From: Triops longicaudatus
Taxonomy: Eukaryota; Arthropoda; Branchiopoda; Notostraca; Triopsidae
Direction of reading: 5' to 3'
Assembly (NCBI GenBank): GCA_022885665.1
Contig: JAGQDJ010000098.1
Coordinates: 124,001 to 188,000, forward strand
Length of the DNA: 64,000 bases
Below the pieces are notes generated by a model. That model had not been told where the DNA came from and did not search any database. It saw only the letters and a program-made list of their open reading frames with translations. The translations under genes were made by a program, and so were the position numbers. The stretch's first letter is position 1. Each line of letters begins with the position of its first letter. Of the stretch, positions 1 through 12,100 are shown one piece after another.

Positions 1-3000
1 GTGAATTCGAGGGGAAGGTGACAACAAAAAGGGGGAGTGGTTTGTTACATATTTTACTTTTCAATTCATGTCCATGAAGCAAAATTATTTAATTTAAATT
101 GTGATTTGTCCGCTCCAGTTTGTCCCGAACAAATCGATGGAATGGTTGTCTGTGAAAACATATCCTAAATGAAATGTGTCTCGTAACTAAATTGAGAAAT
201 CGATTACGAATGATATTCATTCTATTCTAGTCAAAGTCTTTTCTTGTTCTTACTTATCCACTTATCTGTTTTCTATTTTTCTTCATTCTATTTTTTTCCC
301 GGCAGATCTTCGGGAAGAACCTGATTAGATTTCTCCTTGCTCGCGAACGAATCCAGCCATGTGGGTTACAAGACGGTAGAAGAAAAGACAAGCCTCGTTT
401 GACACTCAGTGATCAAATCTTCCCGAAAGTTTTTTTTTTTTTTTTTTTTTTTTTTTTCTAGGTAGAATCTCTGGTTCGGTGCGTATGTCACGTAAAAGCA
501 CGTACTGTACAAAACGTATGCATTCCCATCGTATTGTACACCCACCAAGGGAACTTTTCAGACAGAAAGATTCCTAACTAATCCTATTACTTGTTCGTAC
601 TCCTCTCGGCGTGACATAAATACGTGCTAAAGAAGCACTCCTTACCTTCTGTGTATTCCTGTTGACTTACTGTGTACAGAGAAAGCTCTAGCTACGATTA
701 TTTGGTCTCACAGAATTGGTTGCATAGATATGAGAAAAGCGCCAGTTCCCAAAAAACTGATCAGTGCTCTTTCTGTATAGCCTTAGTGGCTGCACGAACA
801 CAAAAAGTAAAGAAGTTATCTTCCTCTTCCACAGATTTCTACCTCTTTATACATTAATATCTTACCGACAGGGGGATTTTCCCAATGATGAGGGCCAGGG
901 AGAGAAATCAATTTGGGGTGCAAATTGCGTGGGCGAGGGTATGAGGATCATTATGAAAAGAGCATGGGAAAGAAAAGGTGCCTGATTTGACTTATCGCCT
1001 GTTCTTTTCAACGAACACCCCATTGCAGTTCTTATTTCTTTTCGGGATCCCGACTGTAGTTGTGATTTCTTTTACTGCTGATCCTTTCTTTCGGGTTGCT
1101 TTATTTGGGGCTTAGAAGCAGAGCTTCCTTTTTGTACAGTAGAACGTCATTTTTCGAATCTTTTTTATCTGAATATCCAAGAACTTACAAGCTCTGACTC
1201 AGCTGTAAACTGAAGAATGGGTGCTTGAGGTCACTCGCTGCTGCAATTTGACTTTACAAATGGTCTGCAGTACTACGGAAAGAAATTCGAGATTTAACAG
1301 CAACAATTCGCCCACTATACACAAGTTCTATCGGACTTTGACATTCAGAATAGTTATTACAACGAGTTGCCTCAATGTCGTCGGAAAATTTCATACCTTG
1401 TTAAAAAAAATTCTCCAAGTTTTGGGGTCAAATTGCCCCTTTAAACCGTGGAACCCAGAAAGGTGCCTTTCATCTCTAAAAATACTGCGTTGGTGATTTC
1501 TCCGAAAAACAGATAGCACCAGTCCCCAAACATCAGTGCGCTTGAACTCCCTAAAACGAGTCAATTGTGCCCCAACAAATGGTGAAGAACTGTAAGAAAT
1601 TTTAGTTATAATATTCGTCCACTTTTGGCTGCGATGAATACAAGAAATAGTCTGCTAACACGCTAAGATAGGTATATGATCCTAGTTATTGGGAGGTTTT
1701 TGGCCCCAATGCATAGCAGTAAGAAACCCCTTAATGTAGTGAACTAAAGCTCATAATTGGTTCACATTATGCTTATGCTGGCCGTTTTACTCCTGAAAGT
1801 AAGGTAATGCACGTAATTTTATCGCAGTTCTCTACATTTCGAAGGGTGTTAAGAATCTTACGCAGCTCTGCAATTAATTTCGTTGGCAAATTACACGAAT
1901 GGCATGCATGCAAATGATCAACGTTTGGAACCACACACAGGCATGTTATGAAACCGAATTTTGGCACTAATGATCAACACTAAACAATATATTCGCAACA
2001 TGCTTCAACAAAATTAAATAGCATAAAAGGAAAAATAATACTCAACAACACATAGATAATTCAATAAATACATTCATCAATAAATAGGTCATCATTCACC
2101 TAACAACTTTGCTAACAATGCGAATCGCAATAGTAAAATGTTAACTCTTTCGAAAGAATCTGAAATACAAGGGAGGAGACAAGACAACAAGCATAGTACA
2201 CATGGAGCAAAAGCACGAACAATGTCTCCAGAAAATATCCATGTTGATATTCAAGTTTTACCTTAAAGATGGCAAAATTGAGAAAACTGTCAAGCTTCAC
2301 TGAATAATACTAGATCTATCAATACTGCTACTCTAGCAACGATTATCTGATACATACATAATCAAACAACAGCAATCAAAGACGTGAACAACGGACATGA
2401 CATATGTTTCTTGGCTTTGTGTCCTTGGAATTCGTGCACCGTGCGGGACAAAATCAGTTTTAACTGTCATTCAAACGACAGATTCCTGTGTGGACACTCC
2501 TCAACTCGGTTAGTAAGAAAGCTTTTAACGTAAGGTCAACGAAATGAGGAAGCGGTTCAGTTGTCAAACCTGGTGCCACATTTTTTCGCACTGGAATGTA
2601 GTATTAGATCCTAGTTTATTTGATCACAAGCTTCTTCGTAGTGTTTGTTTTTCATTTTATTTATGTCATAGGAAGCAGTGGACAGAATTCTAATGAAAAG
2701 GGTGGGTAAAATGGAGACTGAAACCATATTAAACGAACTTGTATTGCCCCGCAGCCATTAGATATAGGTCTACTGTACTGTTCTCTACTTTGCGAACACA
2801 AATACACGGCTACTTACAGTACTTGCATCAAATGCAGTTATAATACACACCTGAGCCAAAATAAAAAAAATATAAAGTAGTCATTTAAGGTAGCCAAAAT
2901 AAAAAAAAAATATAAAGTAGACATTCAAGTAACTCACACTTGCGTAGTTAGTATTTTGGAAGCAGTGTACCAAATGAAGGGAAATATATTCTTGATTGGA

Positions 3001-6000
3001 AGTTCTCCCCTATATATACGAGAAATGTAGCCTAAATTTGGAAAACTTTGACAATAATTGGGGGCAAACGCAGATTTTTGGTGGTAGGTCCCCAGCATTT
3101 AAGCGAAGCAATCCATGTTTAGATAAGGGTACGTATTTTTGGTGGCAATTAGCATGTTTAGGGGGCCATGATTCACGAAAAATAGAGGCCGATTTTAACA
3201 GTGTAGTAAGAAGTTGAAAAGTGGACATCAAAAGTGACTTGTAGCGTTGTTTGAGTGATTTGATGACAGTGAAATCCACCTGATTGCAACACAGAGTTGT
3301 ACAAATTGAAGTATGGCGCAATGGATGGCAATGACAACTTGAAGCGTAAGCCTGAAGCTATTGCGATTGTTGGGAATTTTTCGATCTGTAATTTGTTATA
3401 ACACCAGGCATAATAATCTATTATTCCATAATCTATATCTCCACTCGTACATCAATACTTAATATTGCCAAAGAGACAATATGACCTTGTTAAAATTGTA
3501 TGCAATGCTGTCTGATCTCTTAAATTGGTTTGAGTTTCCGGTAATCCAATAGAGAAGAATCTTTGAAATAGACGATTGGATATCTGGATTTGGAGTTGAA
3601 TTTCGCATTGAAGGACTAAGCCTGGGCGGAGAAGATAAAAAAGTGACAAAGACTCTTTGGAATTGGGAAATTTATGCAATCGGATGCGAGTTGTCTCTTT
3701 AAGTACTAAAAAGTCTGGAAAGAAAAAAAGTACCTGGTCTTTCCGTATAATATAGAAGACCTTCTTTTTCTAACACAGAGCTGCGCATTGTTTAGTACTG
3801 TTACTGGAAGAAGAATATAGAAAGTGTTTGTGAGGGAAAGAAAAAATGTTGAAGAGACTTCCGCTAAGAGTATGTCTACTCTCATTGGCTGAATGCCCGA
3901 ATGGGGTATCTACTCTTTTCCTGCTTTAAAAGTGGCTACTCTCACAGCCAAGGATCCAGCTTAGCCTTCGTGCAGATTCGATTCCGGCTCAGATTACTCT
4001 CGACCAGTAGAGATTCTTGCATGTAGATTCGAGTAGGAGTTTTGTTTGTTTGTAGGAATGAGACGACACATTTGCCTAAGACAGACTTAAACGTCCTTGT
4101 ATTGTACAGGATTCTGGCCATAGATGGACTCTTTCAAGAGAAATGAAGAAATGTATTGTATTCCCGAACGGATGGAAAAAAGGAAGAACGCTTCCTTCCC
4201 CATGTATTAAACGTTGAAATAAAAATCTGACCTAACTCGACTTAAGTATTGTGTACAAAATAGGAATTCTCTGTCAAAAGCGCAATGTTTGCAAGTTTGC
4301 TTTTTTGTCCTACCTCCCTATTATTGCCTGGGGATAAGAGAAACAAAAAGGCAAGTTGCGGGATTTCTGGGTCTCGTTACACGCAAGAGCGAGCTGGGAG
4401 TTTCTTTTGTTGCGTTGTAAATTTACATTTTTTAGCGTTACTCTCAGCTCTCATTCATCAAGTTACTGCTAATGCATTCATTTGAAAGAAGCTTTTGGAT
4501 ACTTGAGTTCTTGTGTCGTCGTATTATACGACACCTCAGCTCGTGTGGTTAAATGCATTCTTTTGGAAGAAATTTACTTTTCAGTTTGAAATTTATTTGA
4601 AAACTTTTTCGAATTGCGTCTTTTAAAAATCAATAAATATTTATTGTTTAAATGTTTACTTGTTAAACCCTTTTGTTATTTTCTTTTTTCAGCTTCTTTC
4701 CATTTTTTATTTCTTCCCTTTCTACATTTAAATACTCTCCTTTTTAGTTTCTTGCACGTTATAGTTTCCTCCTTCCATGTCTTTCCGTTTCGTTCAGCTC
4801 CATTTATTGCTATTTCAATTTTATTGCTATTTAGTTGACAGAAATGGTGGGTATTGCAAAAACAGATGTAAAATATCTAGAGAACTTTGTGCACAATTCG
4901 ACACTATTACACCTAACTGTCAAGTGGATAAGAAATGCGTAGGAATTTTTAAAAGAAACCTTTAAAATGCGCTCAAAAGAAAACATATTTTATTGTTTTG
5001 TGAGTGCTTTGACGTGTATGACAAGCGACATAATGGGAGCGAACGCGCTTCACGTTTCGGTTTTTGACAATGTCTCTCTCATGCGTGGGCTCAGAAGCAA
5101 ACTTGGGGAAGAGATCGTTGGCAAACTGCTCTTTTATGTCTCGAGGTTTCTGTCATTTGTAGCCTTTTGTCTTACAACAAGCAGCGGTCGTGATTGCTCT
5201 ATTGTTGGGAAACTTCAAAAGATTAGTCGTAAATCAGGACAGAAATCATTGGTTTCTCTAAGAAAAGGAAATAAGTGAGTAACAAATAAACCTTAAGAAT
5301 CAAGACGTGTGATATTATATTTATAGAAAAATTAAATATTTTTAAGTCAAGTAGTGCAATGTTGCATGAACTATCTGAGATACACATATGTAGATTGCAT
5401 TCATGGAATAATTGGCTATTTATTATGTATTCTTGGCCTGATTTTAAAATTATGACACTTACTTGGTATCTTGCATTAATTCCGCATTAAACTGCTTATT
5501 CTTTTTTGTTCTTCACAACATCTGTATCAAAACATGCTACTGTTGTCCGTTACAGGTGAGCACAACAATTTATCGCAGTCTTTCTTTTCGTTCGTGAAAC
5601 CTACGCATGAACAATTTCGATTTAATCAAGGAGACTTTCCAGTTTCCCTAAGGTAATGGCACGTTTCCCGTTACAAATCGACGATATGTTCCTTGTCTTT
5701 CTTTCAGGCTAACAGGTCTAGGCAGTCAGGGAAAAGGAGAGGCAGTGCTAATTTCATGCTTGAGTAATTAAATAATGTGTAGATACTTGCAACCACCAGT
5801 GCCATTATGTCGAGTATTTGGCTGCCTCATTTCATTGGTCTCCGAGACATTCTAATTTATTCACTCAACCTTCTTGTGGTATTAAAACACGGAAAGAGGC
5901 TTACAGCAGTATTATAAGTGGTATTTACAGATGTAATGTAATCATGAAGGATTATTTTTTTTAAAAAAAAAAGAACATTAAACAACCGCAGTTACAGCTG

Positions 6001-7713
6001 CCTATAAAGATGAAAACTGACAACAATTTTATTTTACTTCTGAGTCGTGTTGGCGACATTGAATAATCGAGGGTAATGGCTACCCTCATTTCTACTTGCC
6101 CCAACTAAATTAGTTTGCATGATTTCATAAGAATAAAAAGTCTCAAAATAAATGCAGTGATAAAGAAAAGTGGATTTATGTTCTACAGCTGTTATTCTGA
6201 AATAAGTTCGTAACCATTTTTTCTATCAATTTGCAGCCATATGATTATGTATGCTCACACTCTGAAGGTAGCTTTCGCATAAAAATGCCAGCAGTAAATT
6301 TTAATAATCTTCCTAGCAGTATGGCTAAGCTCTTCCGTTGAATTTCTCTGTTGTCATCTTCTTTTTTGGATAACGAACGAAGATGTGATACTAGAGGAAA
6401 GATGACAAGTTCCCAAGTTAGTAATTCCTACATTTCCACTTGCAAAGATCCTGCTTCTGTTAAAGCTTTAATCTGTCTACAAAGCGAAGATCTATTTGTT
6501 TATTGTCACTTACTGCATTTTGAACTAGCACTTAAGACTTTGCATTTTGAGTGTATGTTATGACAACTAAGAACTAAATTCTCTCATTTCGTTCCCCACG
6601 CCTTTAGAACAAGGGAAAGAATACGCAACTCCAGATCGATAGTACTGTTCCAAGACTCCAAAGTGGCTAACCATAGAGACTTCTTTGAAGTGTCCCCATA
6701 CAGTATCTTTCCAAGTGGCGATATCTCTTCATCTTTCTTCATTTCTGTCTTTTAAGTAGAAGTGAAACTTTTCAGATTTTTTTTCAAACTTCTGATGTTA
6801 ACCTTGGAGTGTTCTTGCCCAACCTCTAGTACTTTGACTGCCACCGCTTTCTTACGCTTTTCAAGAGAAGAGGAAAAAGAATTGAAGCTCGACTATCCGT
6901 AGATCCAGGTCCATAAATTTCTTCTTTTTTTCTCCAGGGTATACAAAAATGCTGTAAAAGCAGAAATGAAAAGAGCAAGTACTTTCGAAGTTTTTCTTCA
7001 GATTTTTTCTCTTTTGTTACGATCATTCATTTAAAAGTTTCTTTTTTGCGCAACGCGCGAATCTGTTAGGCGAACAGATCTATCTTTGTAAGATTCTAAG
7101 ATTAAACCCGGTAAAGCTAATGTTTATGTTAGGGGGGTGACAAGTAAACAATTGGATGTTCGTTGTGAGAGAAGGTGATAAGTCTGCCACAACATCCCAT
7201 TACCCTTGCGACAAATGGATATGGTAATAGTCTCTTTTCTCTTTTGATTCTACGAACCCATGTTCAGAAGAAGCACTGCACAATTTGCGGGAGAAAAAAT
7301 GGTTAGGAGTGTTACAGAAATGTAACTCCTTAAATTTGTCATCGCAGAAGTGATTTCTTTTTACGAAAGGCAGCAACCGAATGAAAAAGGTTTCAAAATT
7401 TCTGTAAGCGTTATTAAGCTTTTTTTAAGGGGATTATTTCTTTAACAAAAGGCTAGCGTTGCGTCTTTGAAGACTATCTTTAATTGCCTTTACTTCAAGG
7501 TGAGGTGCACTTGGAAATCACATTTTTCACAACAGTGGGCTAAGAAACCGCGAAAAATTATTTTGTTGATCTCGCATATTTACTTTTTTTTTAAAGTAGC
7601 ATATGAGAAATATGGACAATTAAGATTCCGTAGCTCACAATTCTTACAAAAGCGTGTGCTGTCGTGGCAAATTTTTAGTAAAATTTCGTTAAACATAATA
7701 TTATTTGATACTA
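1..7713. other. No gene recognised (probably intron or 3' flank of the amine receptor)
   Basis: No reading frame here has recognisable domains or well-formed exon borders. I looked on the minus strand for the codons that should follow the receptor's Asp-Arg at the end of TM3, and for TM6/TM7 signature codons, and found none. Visible low-complexity items are a poly(T) run at about 430-457 and a direct tandem duplication of about 40 bases at about 2850-2930 (AAAATAAAA...TATAAAGTAG, twice). Confidence 0.5.
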
Positions 7714-8412
7714 CAATGGAACCCACTTATAACGACATCTGATATAACAATAACCCTCCTAAACTGACACAAAACTTACGGTCCCGGTTTAGTCCCATTT
7801 AATCAATTGAGAACGATGTCCGGATTTAGCTATATCGCTTATAGCAGAAATTTGCCTTAACCGGTACAGTTATGAAGCCCTGTGGGATATTTCACAACAG
7901 CTAATAATTTCTTGGGTGTACCGATGTAGTAATGATGAACTTGTAGTAATACCTTAATACATTAACAATCGCCCAACACGTCGAAGTTTTAGCTTTACTG
8001 CAAATTTACGGAATATTTTGTGGAGAAATAAGACTAATGTTCGTGATGTTATTTAGTAGCAAAATACCAATATATCCAGTACGCTTATTTATCTTAATTG
8101 TCTCTTGTCCCTATGCACGGGCAAGTTCTGATATGTAAGGTTGTTAATTGTCCTTAGGTTTGTTAATCTTGTAACGCTATGCCTACGTAGCTAATTGTTG
8201 TATAAATTGACCTGACCTTTCGACCTGACAGTGTTTTAAACTTGTGACCTTCTGATCTTTCGGTCTCTCTTCTCTTGTATATATGCCTATCTTTTCGTAA
8301 ATACAGTTAGTCATAGCTAGACTTTTGCATATTCTACAGATACATCGATAGTCCGTTTATACCGATACCGCCTGTCAGGTCCCGAGCTCATCGTTATAAG
8401 TGGGTTCTACTA
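7714..8412. mobile_element. Tigger/pogo-like MITE with TA target duplication
   Basis: The two ends form a terminal inverted repeat. The left end carries GAACCCACTTATAACGA from about 7719 and the right end carries its exact reverse complement to about 8407. The outermost bases are imperfectly paired. A TA dinucleotide sits directly outside both ends (7712-7713 and 8413-8414). The 'GAACCC...TTATAACG' type of end and the TA duplication are typical of pogo/Tigger-related elements of the Tc1/mariner superfamily. No transposase frame lies in the 0.7 kb interior, so it would be non-autonomous. The family name rests on the end sequence only. Confidence 0.7.
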
Positions 8413-9147
8413 TACTTAATAAATAGTTACTCGTTATTGTTGTAACATATCTCCAGTAGTGCCGCAGTAAAGCTTAATCTCTTATTGTAAAATTTTGTTA
8501 GTAGTATTGGGATATAATTTACCAGTAATGTTCTAATTTTTGTAATAATATTACGGTATTATTTCTCTTGCAATCTTGTTGCAGCGCTAGAATAATGTCG
8601 CCTGGGTATAAGGAGTAAAAATTACATAGTTAGTCTTCAATTCGTCATTGCAAGAGCTTGCAATAATTTGCTTTTTATCAACTCAAATCTCTCAATAACC
8701 GAAAATTGATTTAATTATCTAGTGCATAATATTAGAGAAAAACAATTTCTGGTGCTTCTTAGAAAGTTTTTATAATTTATTCACAGCGATAGGATATTGA
8801 CATTCTAGAAAGAGTCAAGATTTGTTAAAATTCGTTGCTATCGCCAAGCTGCAGCCACATAAACATACGCAAATTCACTCAAACCTAAGGTCTTCGCTTT
8901 ATTCTCCTTTGAATCAAACGAATGGCAAAGGAATATTTTTGTATCCTGGTTTTGTTTGCTCTCTAAATGTCACATGGGGAAAATCCTTTCCTACTTCGAT
9001 CTCCTAAGACTTTTTTAAAAACTCGTCACCTGGAAGAAACTTGGTTCCCTTTGGTGCTTTTTTATAGCTATAGGAGGTTCACTGGGTCCGCAGTCCTGGT
9101 ACTTGTCATTATGTAAGAAATAATGCAAAAAAGGGAAGCTCTCTTAC
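8413..9147. other. Intronic or flanking DNA, nothing recognised
   Basis: AT-rich sequence between the MITE and the donor of the receptor's TM2-TM3 exon. If the receptor continues to the left this is part of its next intron. Confidence 0.4.
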
Positions 9148-12100
9148 CTGTCGGCGGCAATGGCAAGGAGGTGGAGTATGGAGGCGGTACAGCATAGTAC
9201 ATCAGTCGAAGTCCACATATCACAAAGCTCTGTACCAAGTGTCCACTCTCGGTTGACTTCGTAGACAGCGCCTAAGGGCATTACTAAACAAGCCACTAGC
9301 AGATCTGCCACCGCCAGCGACAAGATTAAATAATTGGCCACGGATTGGAGATGCCTTTCGAGCAGTATGACGCAGATGACGAAGATATTTCCTATAAGGA
9401 GAGCAAATTAGGAACGTTTGAAAAAAGTCATACTTGTAGAATAAAATGTCCCTATCTTTAGCATCGAGTAACGATAAAAATTGTGGAGATGTATGTTTCA
9501 TAAAAAGATTTTCGATCGTGTCCGTACCTTCCAGAACGCTAGGATTTTCGAGCTTGTGTGACACAAAAAATTTCAGGACATTTACTTGACACTGACGAAA
9601 TTTCAATATTTTCAACATAAGAGGTCTTTTGGTATCAAATGGGTTGTATTTGTATGCTTTAAAACTGTTCACTCAGGTTCAAGTTTCTGAGCACACTGAG
9701 AGTTTGTGAGTTTCTAACTAGTAAGCAGTGAGTGGTTCTTAACGACCTGCCAAGTTTTATTTCTTGATCGTTTTGGATTTTTCTGACTGAAGCTATGTTT
9801 GTGTTAAGCATTTGCTTTTCACTTGGGTGATTTGAGAAGTTTCATGAGTTGACAGCCTCTTTACTTTAGATTACTTTAAGATTAAGTTTTTGCCTCTCTT
9901 GTCAACCGAACAGCTTTTTCCTCCCAGGGGTGAAAGAAATTCAATGCGAGAAGATGGAATGTATGATATCTTGGATATGTTGAAGTGTGCGAAAGTAACT
10001 TGAGCTTGTTTGGTCGTAGTGATTCTGAGTGTTAAGACACTAGGACCCAAAGATATCTCAAACAACTAATTGACTTTCATAAGATTGAGATAAATCAAGG
10101 AATAGTACCTTGTAATACAGATTACACTGCAATTCAATTCACCGAGTCTGTTTACGGTCTAAGCTTGGGATAGAACAGAAACAAGAACGGTTATTGCAGA
10201 CGTACATCTTATTTTCCACCAATTGAAAATATAGTAAGAAAATAATACAGTAATTAATAGGATACCACAGAAAAATACAACAGTAATAAAGGCTACCGAA
10301 CTTCGTGATAATAATGCTTGAAGAATTGCAGGCAAGAGCACGAAAATAGTTAAGGTACGCTACAGAAACAACTGCACAGTATTGCAGAAACAATGCAACT
10401 ATTAAGTGACGAGAAAAGCTATGGGTTCTTTCTCCAAGCAAAACTAATTAAATTTTTCAAGTGCTTTTCTGACTTTACAGAAGAATCCCGCTAATCACGA
10501 ATAGTTATGGGACTATTTCGTGACACAAGAAAAAGTTTTCGCAACACATTTTACCCGAAACGGGATTTAAAAAAAAAAAACTATAAGGACAAGTTCGAAC
10601 TGTTATTTTTTATGTAACAATGTTGATCGATTGGTGCTTGAAGCTTTTCCGCAGCTCTGTACTGTCCAAATAGATGGGGCCAGTTCTATACAAATGTCAG
10701 TGTCAGTCATCGGCTGGTTACCTTTTTTATTCGCATTTTTCTTCCCTCCCTCTATCCGTACAGATTTCCCTTATTCGGTCACCTAAGAAATAAGAAGCTA
10801 CCCAATTTGCTACTAAAAGTAGAAATACCGCCGTGGTAACCTGTTTAAATGTGGAACCGATCTTTCCACTTACGAAACAACAACTTCGTTTACTGTATCA
10901 GTGACAATCAACACTCTGAACCTTATTTTCCACCTCAACAAAGGTTTTCCATCGCTTTTTTCACAAAATTTATTTTTCTTCACACTTGCTTTATGTCTGC
11001 GTTGTTTATTGGCTCCCCACAAGGGGGGTGGGAGTGAAAGGAGAGCAACACAGGGTCGTTTTAAGAACTTTTTGCCCAGGCTATAACTTCCGTTCTTTTG
11101 CTGTCCTCTCCCCCAACGGAAAACTTGCGTTAGGCTTCTATTGCAAAACGTGTAGTTTATGCTTTGCAGGGGGCCCACTTTCAACCTAAGTAACTTTCGA
11201 GTCCCTGTTCAAAACGTCTTTTTAGTTTCCCTCCCACTTTTTTGTTTGTGCACAGAGTTGAGTCCTATCCTTGTAACTTGTCAAGTTCCGTGCTGGCTTT
11301 TTTTGCGTTTCCTTTGCTACAAAACTCTTTGAGTAGGGAAAAGATCGGTAAGCAGGAAATCCAACGGAAAATTGGGGAGAAATGTTGTTATTGACCTGAG
11401 GGAGCGAAATTGAAGACAAAAGGTATGATTTAAAAAAAATCCTGGTAAGGTAACAAAAAGAATCTGGGCGGGGTGTAGGTATACATTTCTTCAGAAAGAA
11501 GAGGAAATTACTGGCGGTGTTTCTTTTGACTTGACACAGTAGGGGTGAGGGCGTCAAAAATGACATTTACGACCCATAATTGATCTCGCGTGACCTCTTG
11601 CCGCCTACAGGTATAGCTACTTGGGTTCGCAGGAATAGGCACCACGATGTTTAGAAGTTGACGTAGAAAGTTAAACTTAAAGTGTTATCGATCCAGGAAA
11701 GTTTGGGTATGGGGGTGGAGTGGGGAACTGCAGAAATGTTTCGGGACGAATTAGGGAAAAGCCTGTGAGACGGGAGATGGACAGACTTTTTGGAGAAGGG
11801 ATGCTAATTAAGACGGAATGAAGTCAACTTCAGTGTGGGTATTGGATTCACTAGTACTCAATGACCTCTGTTGGAAGATCCTTATGTTATTACTTTAATG
11901 ATACTATCGCTAAGCTTCATTTTGGTATCGTGATTTGAATTATTGGGTTTCATTTTTCCAGTCATTAATAGTTGCGACTTTTACTGCTAGTTGTGTCTTA
12001 AATTTTTAGTTTAAATCATTTTCTACTTAAATAGAGCTTGGAAAATTAGACCTTTGACGGTTTTGAATTCGGCGTACGATTTTTGCTTTCGCAAGAGTTT

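Noticed and set aside
3010..3321. 103-codon minus-strand frame
   Set aside because: Composition looks random, it overlaps another frame on the plus strand, and no splice context or domain is present.
3961..4030. tRNA-like T-loop string (GATTCGATTCCGGC)
   Set aside because: No matching acceptor stem, D-loop or anticodon arm could be paired around it.
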